This document shows positions 9,582 to 19,638 of a stretch of 34,112 nt of DNA, one piece after another. A model generated the notes under the pieces. That model did no database searches and was not told the origin of the DNA. It was given only the letters and a program-made list of their open reading frames with translations. The position numbers and the translations under genes were made by a program. The stretch lies in contig JANXDG010000083.1 of the NCBI GenBank assembly GCA_025059805.1, positions 1 through 34,112 on the forward strand, in the 5' to 3' direction. Every line of letters starts with the position of its first letter. Position 1 is the stretch's first letter. Source of the DNA: Endomicrobiia bacterium (GTDB lineage Bacteria; Elusimicrobiota; Endomicrobiia; DTEH01).

Positions 9582-10874
9582 ATGATACTTAGATATTCTT
9601 TACCTGAAATGAGTAAAATATGGTCCGAAGAAAACAGATTTGAATTAATGTTGTTAATTGAACTTAGTTTGTTAGACGTGCTTAAAGAAGAAAAAATTAT
9701 ACCAGATGAAGATTATTTAAAAATAAAATCAAAAATAAAACTCAACATACAACGAGTAAAAGAAATTGAACAAATAACAAAACATGATATTGCTGCTTTT
9801 GTTGACCAACTTAGTGAATCTGTTGGTTCAAAAGCTGCAAGATGGATACATTATGGTTTAACATCTTCCGATGTACTGGATACAGCTACTGGATTGCAAC
9901 TAAAAACAAGTTGTGATCAAATCTTGAAAAGGCTAAATAATTTATCAGATGCTTTAGCTAAACAAACAAGAAAGTATAAAGATTTATTAATGATCGGCAG
10001 AACACATGGAGTTCACGCAGAACCTATCACTTTCGGATATAAACTTGCAGGATGGTATACTGAAATAGTACAACATATTGATGTAATGAAATATGTCAAA
10101 GATATCGTGAGCGTAGGTAAACTTTCAGGTGTAGTGGGGACTTATTCACAGCTATCTCCTGAAATTGAAAAAAAAGTATTAAAAAAACTTGGACTTAAAC
10201 CTGAACCTATCTCAACACAGGTAGTTCCGCGATATAGATATGTATATTATCTTACAACCTTAGCAAACATTGCTGCGTCACTTGAACGTTTTGCGACAGA
10301 AATTAGACACTTACAACGTACTGAAGTGCTTGAAGTTGAAGAGGAGTTCACTAAAGGACAAAAAGGTTCCTCAGCAATGCCACATAAACGTAATCCTATA
10401 ATTTCAGAAAACATTTGTGGTTTAGCAAGGTTAATTCGTTCATATGTGGTTGCTGGATACGAGAATGTTGCATTATGGCATGAACGTGACATCTCACATT
10501 CATCAGCAGAACGGATAATACTTCCGGACGCGAGCATAGCTACAGATTTTATATTGTATAGATTCACGAACCTAGTGAACAATATTGTTGTTTACCCAGA
10601 AAATATGAAACAAAATTTGCAAAAATCATATAATATCTATTTTTCGCAAACCTTACTTTCAGAACTAATACGTAGAGGTATAGATAGGCATTCAGCTTAT
10701 TTAATGATACAACCGTTAGCACACAAAGCTTTGCTTGAAAAAAGAGATTTTATAGAACTTTGTTGCAACAATAAAGAACTTACAAGAATATTAAGTGCAC
10801 AAGAAATAAAAAATATTTGTACAACCAAGTATTTACTACGATACATAAATAAAAAACTTAATGAAATTTTATAG
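9582..10874 (+). CDS. purB: Adenylosuccinate lyase
   Basis: Fumarase/ASL superfamily signature GSSAMPHKRNPIISENI; HYGLTSSDVLDTA; GRTHGVHAEPITFG. Confidence 0.97.
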   Translation: MILRYSLPEMSKIWSEENRFELMLLIELSLLDVLKEEKIIPDEDYLKIKSKIKLNIQRVKEIEQITKHDIAAFVDQLSESVGSKAARWIHYGLTSSDVLDTATGLQLKTSCDQILKRLNNLSDALAKQTRKYKDLLMIGRTHGVHAEPITFGYKLAGWYTEIVQHIDVMKYVKDIVSVGKLSGVVGTYSQLSPEIEKKVLKKLGLKPEPISTQVVPRYRYVYYLTTLANIAASLERFATEIRHLQRTEVLEVEEEFTKGQKGSSAMPHKRNPIISENICGLARLIRSYVVAGYENVALWHERDISHSSAERIILPDASIATDFILYRFTNLVNNIVVYPENMKQNLQKSYNIYFSQTLLSELIRRGIDRHSAYLMIQPLAHKALLEKRDFIELCCNNKELTRILSAQEIKNICTTKYLLRYINKKLNEIL

Positions 10875-12036
10875 ACTAGGATTGTATTTTTTAGCAGGTC
10901 TAATCGCAATTTTTGTAAAATTCTATCTCTCAACCAATATTGCAAAAATTTCTATTCTAACTGACAATTTACAAGTTTCATCTTCAACATTAAACTTTCC
11001 AGTAAACATATACTCGCGTAAAGATGGGATTTATCGTTTTGCTTTTTATATTCATAAAGATAACAAAAAAATAGAATTGCCACATTCATATGTACTCGCT
11101 CTTAAGAAAGGACAACAATATAAGTTAGATTGTAATCTACAAATTGATACATCAACAGAGATTACAACAATACAACCACCATTTGTATTACGTACTGTGG
11201 TTCAACAAATATACCCAAGACAAAAAAGATATATAAAATCAGTACTTGTAAAAAAACCTGTTGTGGAACCAACTGTGCCACAAGTAAGTGTAGATACAGA
11301 ACCGGCAACTGTTACTACAACAGAAACTTCTACAAAAGAAGAACCACAACTTGTACTGTCTGAAGAAAAAATCCAAATTGGCAAACAACAAGCTAAGAAA
11401 AAACCAGATTACGAAATAAATATAAATACTGAAGCTGTCAAGAAAGAGTACAAATACGGTGAAAGCGTTCAAATAAATATTACGCTAAGTAATAGGTCAT
11501 CAAAAGGTAATTTAAAAATTGGAATAGATACCTCATTAAAAACCTTTTCTGGGATTATTGTTTCTTCAACAACTGTTCAAACTAGTTTGAAACCGCAGGA
11601 AAGCAAAGAACAGAATATAGCATTTAGTTTAACCGATGATTTACTACCTGAAAACTATTATTTAGAGCTAATAGTAGATACAGATGGTAAAAAACAAATT
11701 TTCACTCTTGATACTTTTCAGTTAATTGATCTACCACCGAAAATTGTTATTTCTGAAACACCTGTGATAAAATATAAGCAAACAAATACTTTATTTGCTG
11801 AAGTTGAAGATGATAGAGGAATAAATGAAGTTAAATTTGTACATGTAAACGAAAAAAAGAAAACCGAAGTTGAATACCCAATGATACTCATTGCAGGTTC
11901 AAGAAAAACAGGATTGTATAGTTTTACAACTGAAAAGATTTTACAAAAAAATTATTATTCTTTTTATATCAAAGCTGTTGATACTGTAGGTAATATTACA
12001 AAAACAGAGGTTTTTAATGTTAAAATTTCACGATGA
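10861..12036 (+). CDS. Predicted exported/surface protein with Thr/Pro-rich linker and Ig-like C-terminal region
   Basis: N-terminal hydrophobic segment, linker PTVPQVSVDTEPATVTTTETSTKEEPQ, beta-rich C-terminus; stop overlaps the start of the CHASE2 cyclase (ATGA). Confidence 0.75.
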   Translation: MKFYRLGLYFLAGLIAIFVKFYLSTNIAKISILTDNLQVSSSTLNFPVNIYSRKDGIYRFAFYIHKDNKKIELPHSYVLALKKGQQYKLDCNLQIDTSTEITTIQPPFVLRTVVQQIYPRQKRYIKSVLVKKPVVEPTVPQVSVDTEPATVTTTETSTKEEPQLVLSEEKIQIGKQQAKKKPDYEININTEAVKKEYKYGESVQINITLSNRSSKGNLKIGIDTSLKTFSGIIVSSTTVQTSLKPQESKEQNIAFSLTDDLLPENYYLELIVDTDGKKQIFTLDTFQLIDLPPKIVISETPVIKYKQTNTLFAEVEDDRGINEVKFVHVNEKKKTEVEYPMILIAGSRKTGLYSFTTEKILQKNYYSFYIKAVDTVGNITKTEVFNVKISR

Positions 12037-13835
12037 AATTAACAAAAAGAGAATATGGTTGGATCTTATATTCTACAGTATGCGTAATTCTCGTCTCTAT
12101 TTTATACCTACTAGGTGCTTTTTCATCACTTGAAAATATATTTTATGATTTAAGGTTTAAACTACGCGGTCCTGTAAAACCTTCAGATACAGTCGTTATA
12201 GTCAAAATTGATGAACAATCACTGACAGAACTTGGCCGCTGGCCTTGGGATAGGAAAATTATTGCAAAAACTGTAGAAAATCTCTTCAACGCGGGTGTAA
12301 AAGTTGTAGGATTAGATATCCTTTTCCCAGAAAAAAGTGATAAAATATCTGATGAAAAATTGGCTAAGGCTTTATCCAAAGGTAACTCTGTTGTTGCTGC
12401 ACATTTTGAGGATGTATTTGAAAATATTATAATTGATGGTGCGTTGCAAAAAGTTTCACGCAAAAGTTTTGTTCGTCCAATACCTGCCATTGAAATAGTA
12501 GCAAAAGTTGGATTTGTTAACATTGATCCTGACGAAGATGGTGTAGTGCGAAAAGTTTTGTTTCACCAGGTACATAACGGTGTAAAATATGATTCTTTTA
12601 ATTATAAGATTGCTAAGATTTATAATCAGGAATTAATCAATGTTCCAGAAGAAATTTATGTTAATTATTATGGTGCTTCTGAATATTTTGATACAAGTAA
12701 TAATAGAATGCTTTCCACCTTTGTTAGTTATTCGTTTGTAAGTGTTTACCACAATGTTATACCCTCAGCATGGCTTAAAGATAAAATTGTACTTATTGGT
12801 TCTACTGCAACTGGACTTTATGACCATTATCCAACACCATTCATAGAAGCTTATCCAGGTGTTGAAATACATGCCACTATTATAGAAAATCTTTTATCAG
12901 GGTGTTATCTAACAAAACCATTAACTAATAAACATTATTTATTTCTAATCGTCTTGTTAGGAATCATATTTAGCTTCTTATTCTACAAAACAAGTCCACA
13001 ATTAACAATTCTGATTATGTTCCTTCTAAGTTTTTCATTTTACTTTATTACCTATTATTTATTTTATAAGTACTACTTGGTTATAGAGTTCGTAGAATTT
13101 TTTGTAGAAGTCATTCTTTTTGGTTTCAGTAGTATATTTTATAATCTATTGTATGAACAACGAGAAAAAATGATAGTAAAAAATGCTTTTTCAAAATACA
13201 TTAATCCATATATAATGGAAGAATTATTGAACAACCCAAAAGGTACCATAAGTACACTCGGAGGACAAAAACGCGAAATTACCATTGTATTCACGGATAT
13301 TAGAGAATTTACAACTATTTCAGAAATTCTTAATGCAGAAGAGATTGTTAAGTTCTTGAACGCTTATTTCCAGATTATGAATGATATAATATTCAAATAT
13401 AATGGAACTATTGATAAATACATCGGGGATTGCATAATGTTCTTTTGGAACGCACCTGTGGATCAACCAGACCACGCATACCTTGCAGTAAATTGTGTGA
13501 TTGAAATGATAAGAGAATTAGAGAGATTTAACACAATGTATCAATTACCAACTAAATTTCAAATAAGAATTGGTGCTGGGATTAACACTGGCGAAGCTAT
13601 AATAGGAAACATAGGTTCTTCACAACTTATGCAATATACTGCAGTTGGTGATACTGTAAATATTGCGTCAAGATTACAACAACTTACAAAAGAATTTAAA
13701 ACACCTATTATTTTGTCAGAATTTGTATGTAACCGTCTAAACGGTAGAATCCCAGTTGTACCCTTGGGCAAAATTAAACTCCGTGGTAAAGAAAAAGAAA
13801 TTGAAATTTATACTATTGAAGGATTTAAATATTAA
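12033..13835 (+). CDS. CHASE2 domain-containing class III adenylate/guanylate cyclase
   Basis: CHASE2-like ectodomain (YDLRFKLRGPVKPSDTVVIVKIDEQSLTELGRWPWDR), TM helices, cyclase domain ITIVFTDIREFTTISE...GTIDKYIGDCIMFFWNAP...AVGDTVNIASRLQ. Confidence 0.96.
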   Translation: MKLTKREYGWILYSTVCVILVSILYLLGAFSSLENIFYDLRFKLRGPVKPSDTVVIVKIDEQSLTELGRWPWDRKIIAKTVENLFNAGVKVVGLDILFPEKSDKISDEKLAKALSKGNSVVAAHFEDVFENIIIDGALQKVSRKSFVRPIPAIEIVAKVGFVNIDPDEDGVVRKVLFHQVHNGVKYDSFNYKIAKIYNQELINVPEEIYVNYYGASEYFDTSNNRMLSTFVSYSFVSVYHNVIPSAWLKDKIVLIGSTATGLYDHYPTPFIEAYPGVEIHATIIENLLSGCYLTKPLTNKHYLFLIVLLGIIFSFLFYKTSPQLTILIMFLLSFSFYFITYYLFYKYYLVIEFVEFFVEVILFGFSSIFYNLLYEQREKMIVKNAFSKYINPYIMEELLNNPKGTISTLGGQKREITIVFTDIREFTTISEILNAEEIVKFLNAYFQIMNDIIFKYNGTIDKYIGDCIMFFWNAPVDQPDHAYLAVNCVIEMIRELERFNTMYQLPTKFQIRIGAGINTGEAIIGNIGSSQLMQYTAVGDTVNIASRLQQLTKEFKTPIILSEFVCNRLNGRIPVVPLGKIKLRGKEKEIEIYTIEGFKY

Positions 13836-13887
13836 ATATTTGTTCCCGTTGAATTGAAATAGTAAATTTTGTATTCTTTCCTCGTAT

Positions 13888-14580
13888 ATGAAGATCTTTT
13901 TTAGGTTGTTGTTAGCACATCTTCTTGCAGATTTTACTCTGCAAACTAATTATATTGCAAAATGGAAAAAAGAAAAATTTTTAGGTGTAGTGTTTCATTC
14001 AACTATTTTTTTGGCATTAGCGCTCATTTTTACATATAAAGATGTACACAAAATATGGTTTGATTATCCAATAAAATTAAGTGGTATTTGGTGCTTGCTG
14101 ATTTTGTTTTTATTACACATCATAGAAGATGAATACCGTGCTTATAATGTAAGACGTTATCATATTAATGATACTATATTATTTTTCTTCTGGGATCAGA
14201 TTATACATATTGTATTTCTATTTGTATTTTCTCCATACCGTGAGGGTGAACCTGAACTAATTGTTATCATCCTCTGTTTATTAATCGTTGGTACACATGT
14301 TACTAGTATATTTACGTTGTATACTGATACAATGTTTTATGGAAACTCTGTAGCATACGAATTTTTTGAGAAAAAATATATAGCTATAACAGTACGACTT
14401 ATAACATTATTACTTTTTTTATTCTTTAACAAACATTACTATATAATTTTTATGCTTATACCGGTAAGCTGGTTGCTAAACAAAAAATATAAACACCTAA
14501 CAAATGCTGGCTGGTATGTAAGCACAGTTATTTCTTACGGGATAGGTATTTATTTTGCAAAACTTCTAAGGTCTATATGA
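13888..14580 (+). CDS. DUF3307-like membrane protein
   Basis: N-terminal RLLLAHLLADFTLQTNYIAKWKKEKFLGVVFHSTIF resembles DUF3307; multiple TM helices. Confidence 0.7.
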   Translation: MKIFFRLLLAHLLADFTLQTNYIAKWKKEKFLGVVFHSTIFLALALIFTYKDVHKIWFDYPIKLSGIWCLLILFLLHIIEDEYRAYNVRRYHINDTILFFFWDQIIHIVFLFVFSPYREGEPELIVIILCLLIVGTHVTSIFTLYTDTMFYGNSVAYEFFEKKYIAITVRLITLLLFLFFNKHYYIIFMLIPVSWLLNKKYKHLTNAGWYVSTVISYGIGIYFAKLLRSI

Positions 14581-15347
14581 AAAGTTTAATTTCACTAATT
14601 ATTTTTTCGCTAAAAGAAAATTTGAGGACAAAACTTTATGTTGTACTGTTAATCTTTACAATAATTCTCATATTTATTGGGTTGTTGTTGACAGGACTTA
14701 GTGGTTTTGAACAACCGCAAAGAGTGTTAGTAAACACAGGTATTGCTATGATGGAACTGTTCTGTCTTTTTTTAATACTACTTAACTCTGTAAATCTTTT
14801 CTTGCAAGATATAGAAAGCAAAAGTGTATATCTAACACTATCAAAATCAATTTCCAGAAGTAAATATCTGGTTGGTAAATATTTTGGTTCATTATTGCTT
14901 ATACTAATAAACATTTTGATAATGTCTATAATACACATTTTGTTGATAAAACTTTCAAGATGGAAAATACCGGAAAACTATTATTTTACACTGTTTACAA
15001 TTTTTCTAAAAACAGGTGTTGTTGCTAGTATATCATTGTTAGCAGTAACTACCATGACATCGCAGGCAACTGCTGTTATAACATCATTACTTATATGGAT
15101 AGCAGGACATTTTATCTCAGAAATTATTTTTTTAGCAGGAAGAATTAAAATTATGTTTTTACAGTTTTTTTTAAGAATATGTTGTTATATCATTCCTAAC
15201 TTTCAGTATTTTAATGTAAAAGATTACTTTGATACACATTATTTCGTTGCCAAATTTGGTATTGTATTAGCGATTATCTACTGGATTGTTTATAACAGCG
15301 TAGTTTTAATCTTATCCTGTGTAGTGTTTAATAAGAAAGACTTATGA
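14577..15347 (+). CDS. ABC-2 type transporter permease
   Basis: Six-TM pattern; FLQDIESKSVYLTLSKSISRSKYLVGKYFGSLLLI is typical of ABC-2 permeases. Confidence 0.8.
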   Translation: MKSLISLIIFSLKENLRTKLYVVLLIFTIILIFIGLLLTGLSGFEQPQRVLVNTGIAMMELFCLFLILLNSVNLFLQDIESKSVYLTLSKSISRSKYLVGKYFGSLLLILINILIMSIIHILLIKLSRWKIPENYYFTLFTIFLKTGVVASISLLAVTTMTSQATAVITSLLIWIAGHFISEIIFLAGRIKIMFLQFFLRICCYIIPNFQYFNVKDYFDTHYFVAKFGIVLAIIYWIVYNSVVLILSCVVFNKKDL

Positions 15348-16126
15348 ATTCTATTAAACTTGTTGTGAGATATTTAATGTTTGGATTAATTTTTTTTATA
15401 ACAGCAAGTATGCTTGTCCATAGGAACATACGTAGTGATGCATATAATGTGCGTTATAGCATTTTTGGTAAAAGAAAGTTAGTTATTGAAGATTATTTTG
15501 TTTTAGACAGTATAGGGATAATTTTTGGTCTAAGAAAACTCGTAAGTGATATAGCATGGATACAGTTATTGCAATATTACGGTGGTGAACCACCTGAGGA
15601 AAATCATCATTGTACAAATCACAACAAATGTTGCCATATTGAACATCTTACAAAAATCCAACCCGGGAAATACAAAAAATTAATTGATTATTGTAGACGT
15701 GTCACTACTTTAGATCCGCTGTACAGTTTTGTATATTTCTATGGAGTGGGGGCGTTAGCGTGGAACTTGGAACGTCCTGATGAAGCTTTAGAATATCTAA
15801 ATGAAGGATTAGAAAATCTTGAATTCCAAAAATCTAACCCTAATAGCGACTATTGGGAGCTTGTAAAATATCAACAAGCTATTTATTATAAACTTGGTGG
15901 CAAATATAAAGAAATGTTAGATCAACTAAAAGTTATTATCCAAAGTGGTAGAGCACCAAATATGGTGAAAGCTATACTTGCTAATCTTTACAAAAAATAT
16001 GGATATTATACTGAAGCGTTAGAGATATGGCACGAATTACTTTTTTGTAATGATCCAGAATATGTTGAACGTGCAAAAAAACAAATTGTTATTTTAAACC
16101 AACTTATTAAAAACAAAAAGGTATAA
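15344..16126 (+). CDS. Membrane-anchored TPR protein with His/Cys-rich insertion
   Basis: N-terminal TM, HHCTNHNKCCHIEH segment, TPR-like repeats (PDEALEYLNEGLENL; YYTEALEIWHELL). Confidence 0.75.
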   Translation: MNSIKLVVRYLMFGLIFFITASMLVHRNIRSDAYNVRYSIFGKRKLVIEDYFVLDSIGIIFGLRKLVSDIAWIQLLQYYGGEPPEENHHCTNHNKCCHIEHLTKIQPGKYKKLIDYCRRVTTLDPLYSFVYFYGVGALAWNLERPDEALEYLNEGLENLEFQKSNPNSDYWELVKYQQAIYYKLGGKYKEMLDQLKVIIQSGRAPNMVKAILANLYKKYGYYTEALEIWHELLFCNDPEYVERAKKQIVILNQLIKNKKV

Positions 16127-16129
16127 CCT

Positions 16130-16939
16130 ATGAAAAAAACAGTACAAATACCAAAAGAAATCTTTGAAACTTGTCCTGGTTGTAATAAGATTTTGTTAAA
16201 AAAAGAATTATTTGAGAATAACAAAATTTGTCCTAAATGTGGATATATATTTAGACTTACGGCTTGGGAACGTATTGAACTGTTGGTAGATAAGAATAGT
16301 TTCAAAGAGTTATATAGAAACTATACTTCAAAAAATATCCTCGGATTTCCTGAGTATGACGCAAAACTTAAGGAATCAAAAGAAAAATCTAAACTTAACG
16401 AAGCATGTGTCTGTGGCATATGTACAATTGATAATATAAAAACGATTCTCGTAGTGCTTGATTTTAATTTTCTTGGTGGTAGTATGGGCTCTGTCGTAGG
16501 AGAAAAAGTTACTTTATGTTTTGAAAAAGCTACAAAACTTAAAGTTCCTATCGTGATAGTATCAGCGAGTGGTGGTGCAAGAATGCAAGAAGGTATCATG
16601 TCATTGATGCAGATGGCAAAAACTTCAGCTGCATGTGCAAAGTTTAAAAAAACAGGTTTGCCATATATCTCTATACTTACAGATCCTACGACCGGTGGGG
16701 TTACAGCATCATTTGCTATGCTTGGTGATATTATTATTGCTGAAACGAAAGCGTTGATAGGTTTTGCCGGACCACGAGTAATTGAACAGACTATTAAACA
16801 AAAACTACCTGAAGGGTTTCAATCAGCAGAGTTTTTACTTGAACATGGATTTGTTGATATGGTAGTTGAAAGAAAAGATATGAAACGTATTCTTGGATTA
16901 GTACTTCATCATTGTCTTAGAAATCGTAATTTTCTATAA
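16130..16939 (+). CDS. accD: Acetyl-CoA carboxylase carboxyltransferase subunit beta
   Basis: Zn ribbon CPGCNK...CPKCGY; VSASGGARMQEGIMSLMQMAKTSAA; DPTTGGVTASFAMLGDIIIAE; IGFAGPRVIEQTI. Confidence 0.97.
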   Translation: MKKTVQIPKEIFETCPGCNKILLKKELFENNKICPKCGYIFRLTAWERIELLVDKNSFKELYRNYTSKNILGFPEYDAKLKESKEKSKLNEACVCGICTIDNIKTILVVLDFNFLGGSMGSVVGEKVTLCFEKATKLKVPIVIVSASGGARMQEGIMSLMQMAKTSAACAKFKKTGLPYISILTDPTTGGVTASFAMLGDIIIAETKALIGFAGPRVIEQTIKQKLPEGFQSAEFLLEHGFVDMVVERKDMKRILGLVLHHCLRNRNFL

Positions 16940-16974
16940 AACAATTAAAATTTTTGAAAAAACGGAGATTAACA

Positions 16975-18207
16975 ATGAAACAAAAAATAGTTTTAGCATA
17001 CTCGGGTGGTCTTGATACTTCAGTGATTTTGCATTGGTTAAAAGTAAACTATAATGCTGATGTCATTGCATGTATTGTAGATGTAGGACAAAATGAAGAT
17101 TTTGAACTTATAAAATCTCGTGCGTTATCTGTTGGTGCAAAAAAAGTATATTTAACAGATGCAAAAGACGAGTTTGTGATGGATTATATTTTTAAAGTTT
17201 TAAAAGCAGATGCGATATACGAAGGTAAATATTTATTAGGAACTTCAATTGCAAGACCATTAATAGCGAAAAAAGTTGTAGATGTTGCAAAAAAAGAAAA
17301 AGCTAAAATCTTAGCTCATGGTGCAACAGGTAAAGGTAACGACCAAGTACGGTTTGAACTTGCATTTAAATGTTTATATCCCGAAGCAAAAATAATAGCT
17401 CCGTGGCGTATCTGGGAGTTAAAATCGCGTGAGGACGAAATTAACTACGCAAAAAAATATAAAATTCCTGTACCTATAACTAAGGAGAAACCTTACTCTT
17501 CAGATGCAAATCTGTGGCATATAAGTTATGAAGGTGGGATATTGGAAGATTTAAATAACGAACCTAATGAAAATATGTTTCAGTTAACAGTTTCACCAAA
17601 AGTTGCACCTGACGAACCTGAAGTTGTACAGATTGAGTTTTTTAAAGGTATCCCTGTAAAAGCTACTACAGCAAAAGAAACTGTTTCAATAAAAAAAGAT
17701 AACCCTGCTAAACTAATAAAATTTTTAAACGAAGTTGCTGGACGTAATGCTATTGGTCGCAGTGATATTGTTGAGAATCGTCTAGTAGGTATTAAATCTC
17801 GTGGTGTATACGAAGCACCTGCTGCAACTTTACTATATTTTGCACATAGAGAATTAGAATATCTTACTCTTGACCGTGAAACTTTCCATTATAAGCAGCA
17901 CATAGCATTAGAGTATGCACGTATGGTTTACAACGGTGAATGGTTTACTCCAAAACGCGAAGCTATTGACGCTTTCATTGACGAGACACAAAAAGTTGTT
18001 ACTGGCAAAGTCAAAGTCAAACTATATAAAGGGAATATAACTGTTGTCTCACGGTATTCAAAATATTCACTCTACAAAACAGAACTTGCTTCATTTAACA
18101 AAACTGCAAAAGGTATCTATGAATACAGTCAAAAAGATGCTGAAGGGTTTATAAATTTATTTGGTCTCCAATATAAACTTGCTTACCTAAGAAAAAAGAA
18201 AAAATGA
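16975..18207 (+). CDS. argG: Argininosuccinate synthase
   Basis: KIVLAYSGGLDTSVILHWL; HGATGKGNDQVRFE; YSSDANLWHISYEGG. ATG at 16975 after acggag is preferred over the TTG at 16954. Confidence 0.97.
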   Translation: MKQKIVLAYSGGLDTSVILHWLKVNYNADVIACIVDVGQNEDFELIKSRALSVGAKKVYLTDAKDEFVMDYIFKVLKADAIYEGKYLLGTSIARPLIAKKVVDVAKKEKAKILAHGATGKGNDQVRFELAFKCLYPEAKIIAPWRIWELKSREDEINYAKKYKIPVPITKEKPYSSDANLWHISYEGGILEDLNNEPNENMFQLTVSPKVAPDEPEVVQIEFFKGIPVKATTAKETVSIKKDNPAKLIKFLNEVAGRNAIGRSDIVENRLVGIKSRGVYEAPAATLLYFAHRELEYLTLDRETFHYKQHIALEYARMVYNGEWFTPKREAIDAFIDETQKVVTGKVKVKLYKGNITVVSRYSKYSLYKTELASFNKTAKGIYEYSQKDAEGFINLFGLQYKLAYLRKKKK

Positions 18208-19634
18208 TGAAAGATAAAAATCTAAAGATACTAAATATAGGAACAAAATGGTTCTATGACGCACTTGTGAGTCAGGGTGTAAAAAATGTTGTAAATCTTG
18301 CATGGCAGCCAAAACTTATTGCTTCAAATAAAATTGCTCTACCTTTAGATAAACTTTTAGAGAATAGACAACTTGTTGAAAAAATTAATAAAGCAAACAC
18401 TTCTGTAGTTGATAAATTTAACTCTGCACGACCTTACCTTATTGATATTGAACTTGCTGGTAAAGTTATTCCAAATTTTAAACGTAACTTGATATTACAC
18501 GCAGGACCACCTATTGATTACAACTCAATGTGTGGTCCGATGAAAGCTGCAGTGTTAGGCGCGATCGTGTACGAAGGCCTGGCTAATAGTTTACAGGAAG
18601 CAGAAAAACTAATAGTTAAAGGTAAGATAGAATTTGCGCCATGTCATCATTTTTCAGCAGTTGGACCAATGGCTGGTATTATTTCATATTCAATGCCAGT
18701 ATGGGTTGTGAAAAACTTTGAGTTTGGCAATGTTGCGTTTTCAAATATTAACGAAGGATTAGGAAAAGTTTTAAGGTTCGGAGCTAACAGTCCTGAAGTA
18801 ATCAGTCGGTTAAAATGGATTAAAAACGTTCTTTATCCTATAATTAAAAAAGCTTTAAGATTAGCAGTGAAAAAACAAGACGGTGTAGATATTAAAAATT
18901 TAACTTCGCAAGCGTTACTTATGGGTGATGAATGTCATAACAGAAATGTTGCAGGGACAGGTTTATTTTTGAAAGAAATATTACCTTATTTATGTGAAAT
19001 TGACATACCTAAAAAAAAGTTAATAGAGGTTATAAAATTTATTTCTGCAAATCCACATTTTTATCTTAACATTTCAATGGCGGCTTGTAAATCTACAGCT
19101 GATGTCGTAGAAGGTACAAAATATTCTTCAATAGTTTATACGATGGCACGTAATGGTGTAGAAATAGGTATTCGCGTGGCAGGATTGTTAAAAGAATGGT
19201 TCACTACGACAGCTGGCATTCCGAAAGGGTTGTATTTCCCAGGATATTCTGAAAAAGATGCAAATTTAGACCTTGGTGATTCTACAATTTCTGAAACTGT
19301 CGGCATTGGCGCGTTCGCAATGGCAGCTGCACCTGCAATTGTAAAATTCGTTGGTGGCACTCCTGAAGACGCGGTAAAGTATAACAATGAAATGTATGAT
19401 ATTACCTATGGCGTGCACAAAACTTATCTTATACCACAGTTTAACTTCCGTGGCACACCGTTAGGAATTGATATATTAAAAATTGTTAAAACTGGTATTA
19501 CTCCATTTATCAACACTGGTATCGCACATAAAGAACCCGGTGTTGGACAGATCGGTGCAGGAATTTTACACGCACCAATTGAATGTTTTATAAAAGCGTT
19601 TGAAAAGTTTATAAATGTCTACTTAAAAGACTGA
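18204..19634 (+). CDS. DUF1116 (YlbE/AllG-like) protein
   Basis: NIGTKWFYDALVSQGVKNVVNLAWQPK, LHAGPPIDYNSMCGPMKAAVLGAIVYEG, APCHHFSAVGPMAGI, QALLMGDECHNRNVAGT. Confidence 0.85.
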   Translation: MMKDKNLKILNIGTKWFYDALVSQGVKNVVNLAWQPKLIASNKIALPLDKLLENRQLVEKINKANTSVVDKFNSARPYLIDIELAGKVIPNFKRNLILHAGPPIDYNSMCGPMKAAVLGAIVYEGLANSLQEAEKLIVKGKIEFAPCHHFSAVGPMAGIISYSMPVWVVKNFEFGNVAFSNINEGLGKVLRFGANSPEVISRLKWIKNVLYPIIKKALRLAVKKQDGVDIKNLTSQALLMGDECHNRNVAGTGLFLKEILPYLCEIDIPKKKLIEVIKFISANPHFYLNISMAACKSTADVVEGTKYSSIVYTMARNGVEIGIRVAGLLKEWFTTTAGIPKGLYFPGYSEKDANLDLGDSTISETVGIGAFAMAAAPAIVKFVGGTPEDAVKYNNEMYDITYGVHKTYLIPQFNFRGTPLGIDILKIVKTGITPFINTGIAHKEPGVGQIGAGILHAPIECFIKAFEKFINVYLKD

Positions 19635-19638
19635 TTTT

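Noticed and set aside
12143-12523. Minus-strand ORF of 126 aa antisense to the CHASE2 cyclase
   Set aside because: No protein family resemblance; explained by codon composition of the plus-strand gene.
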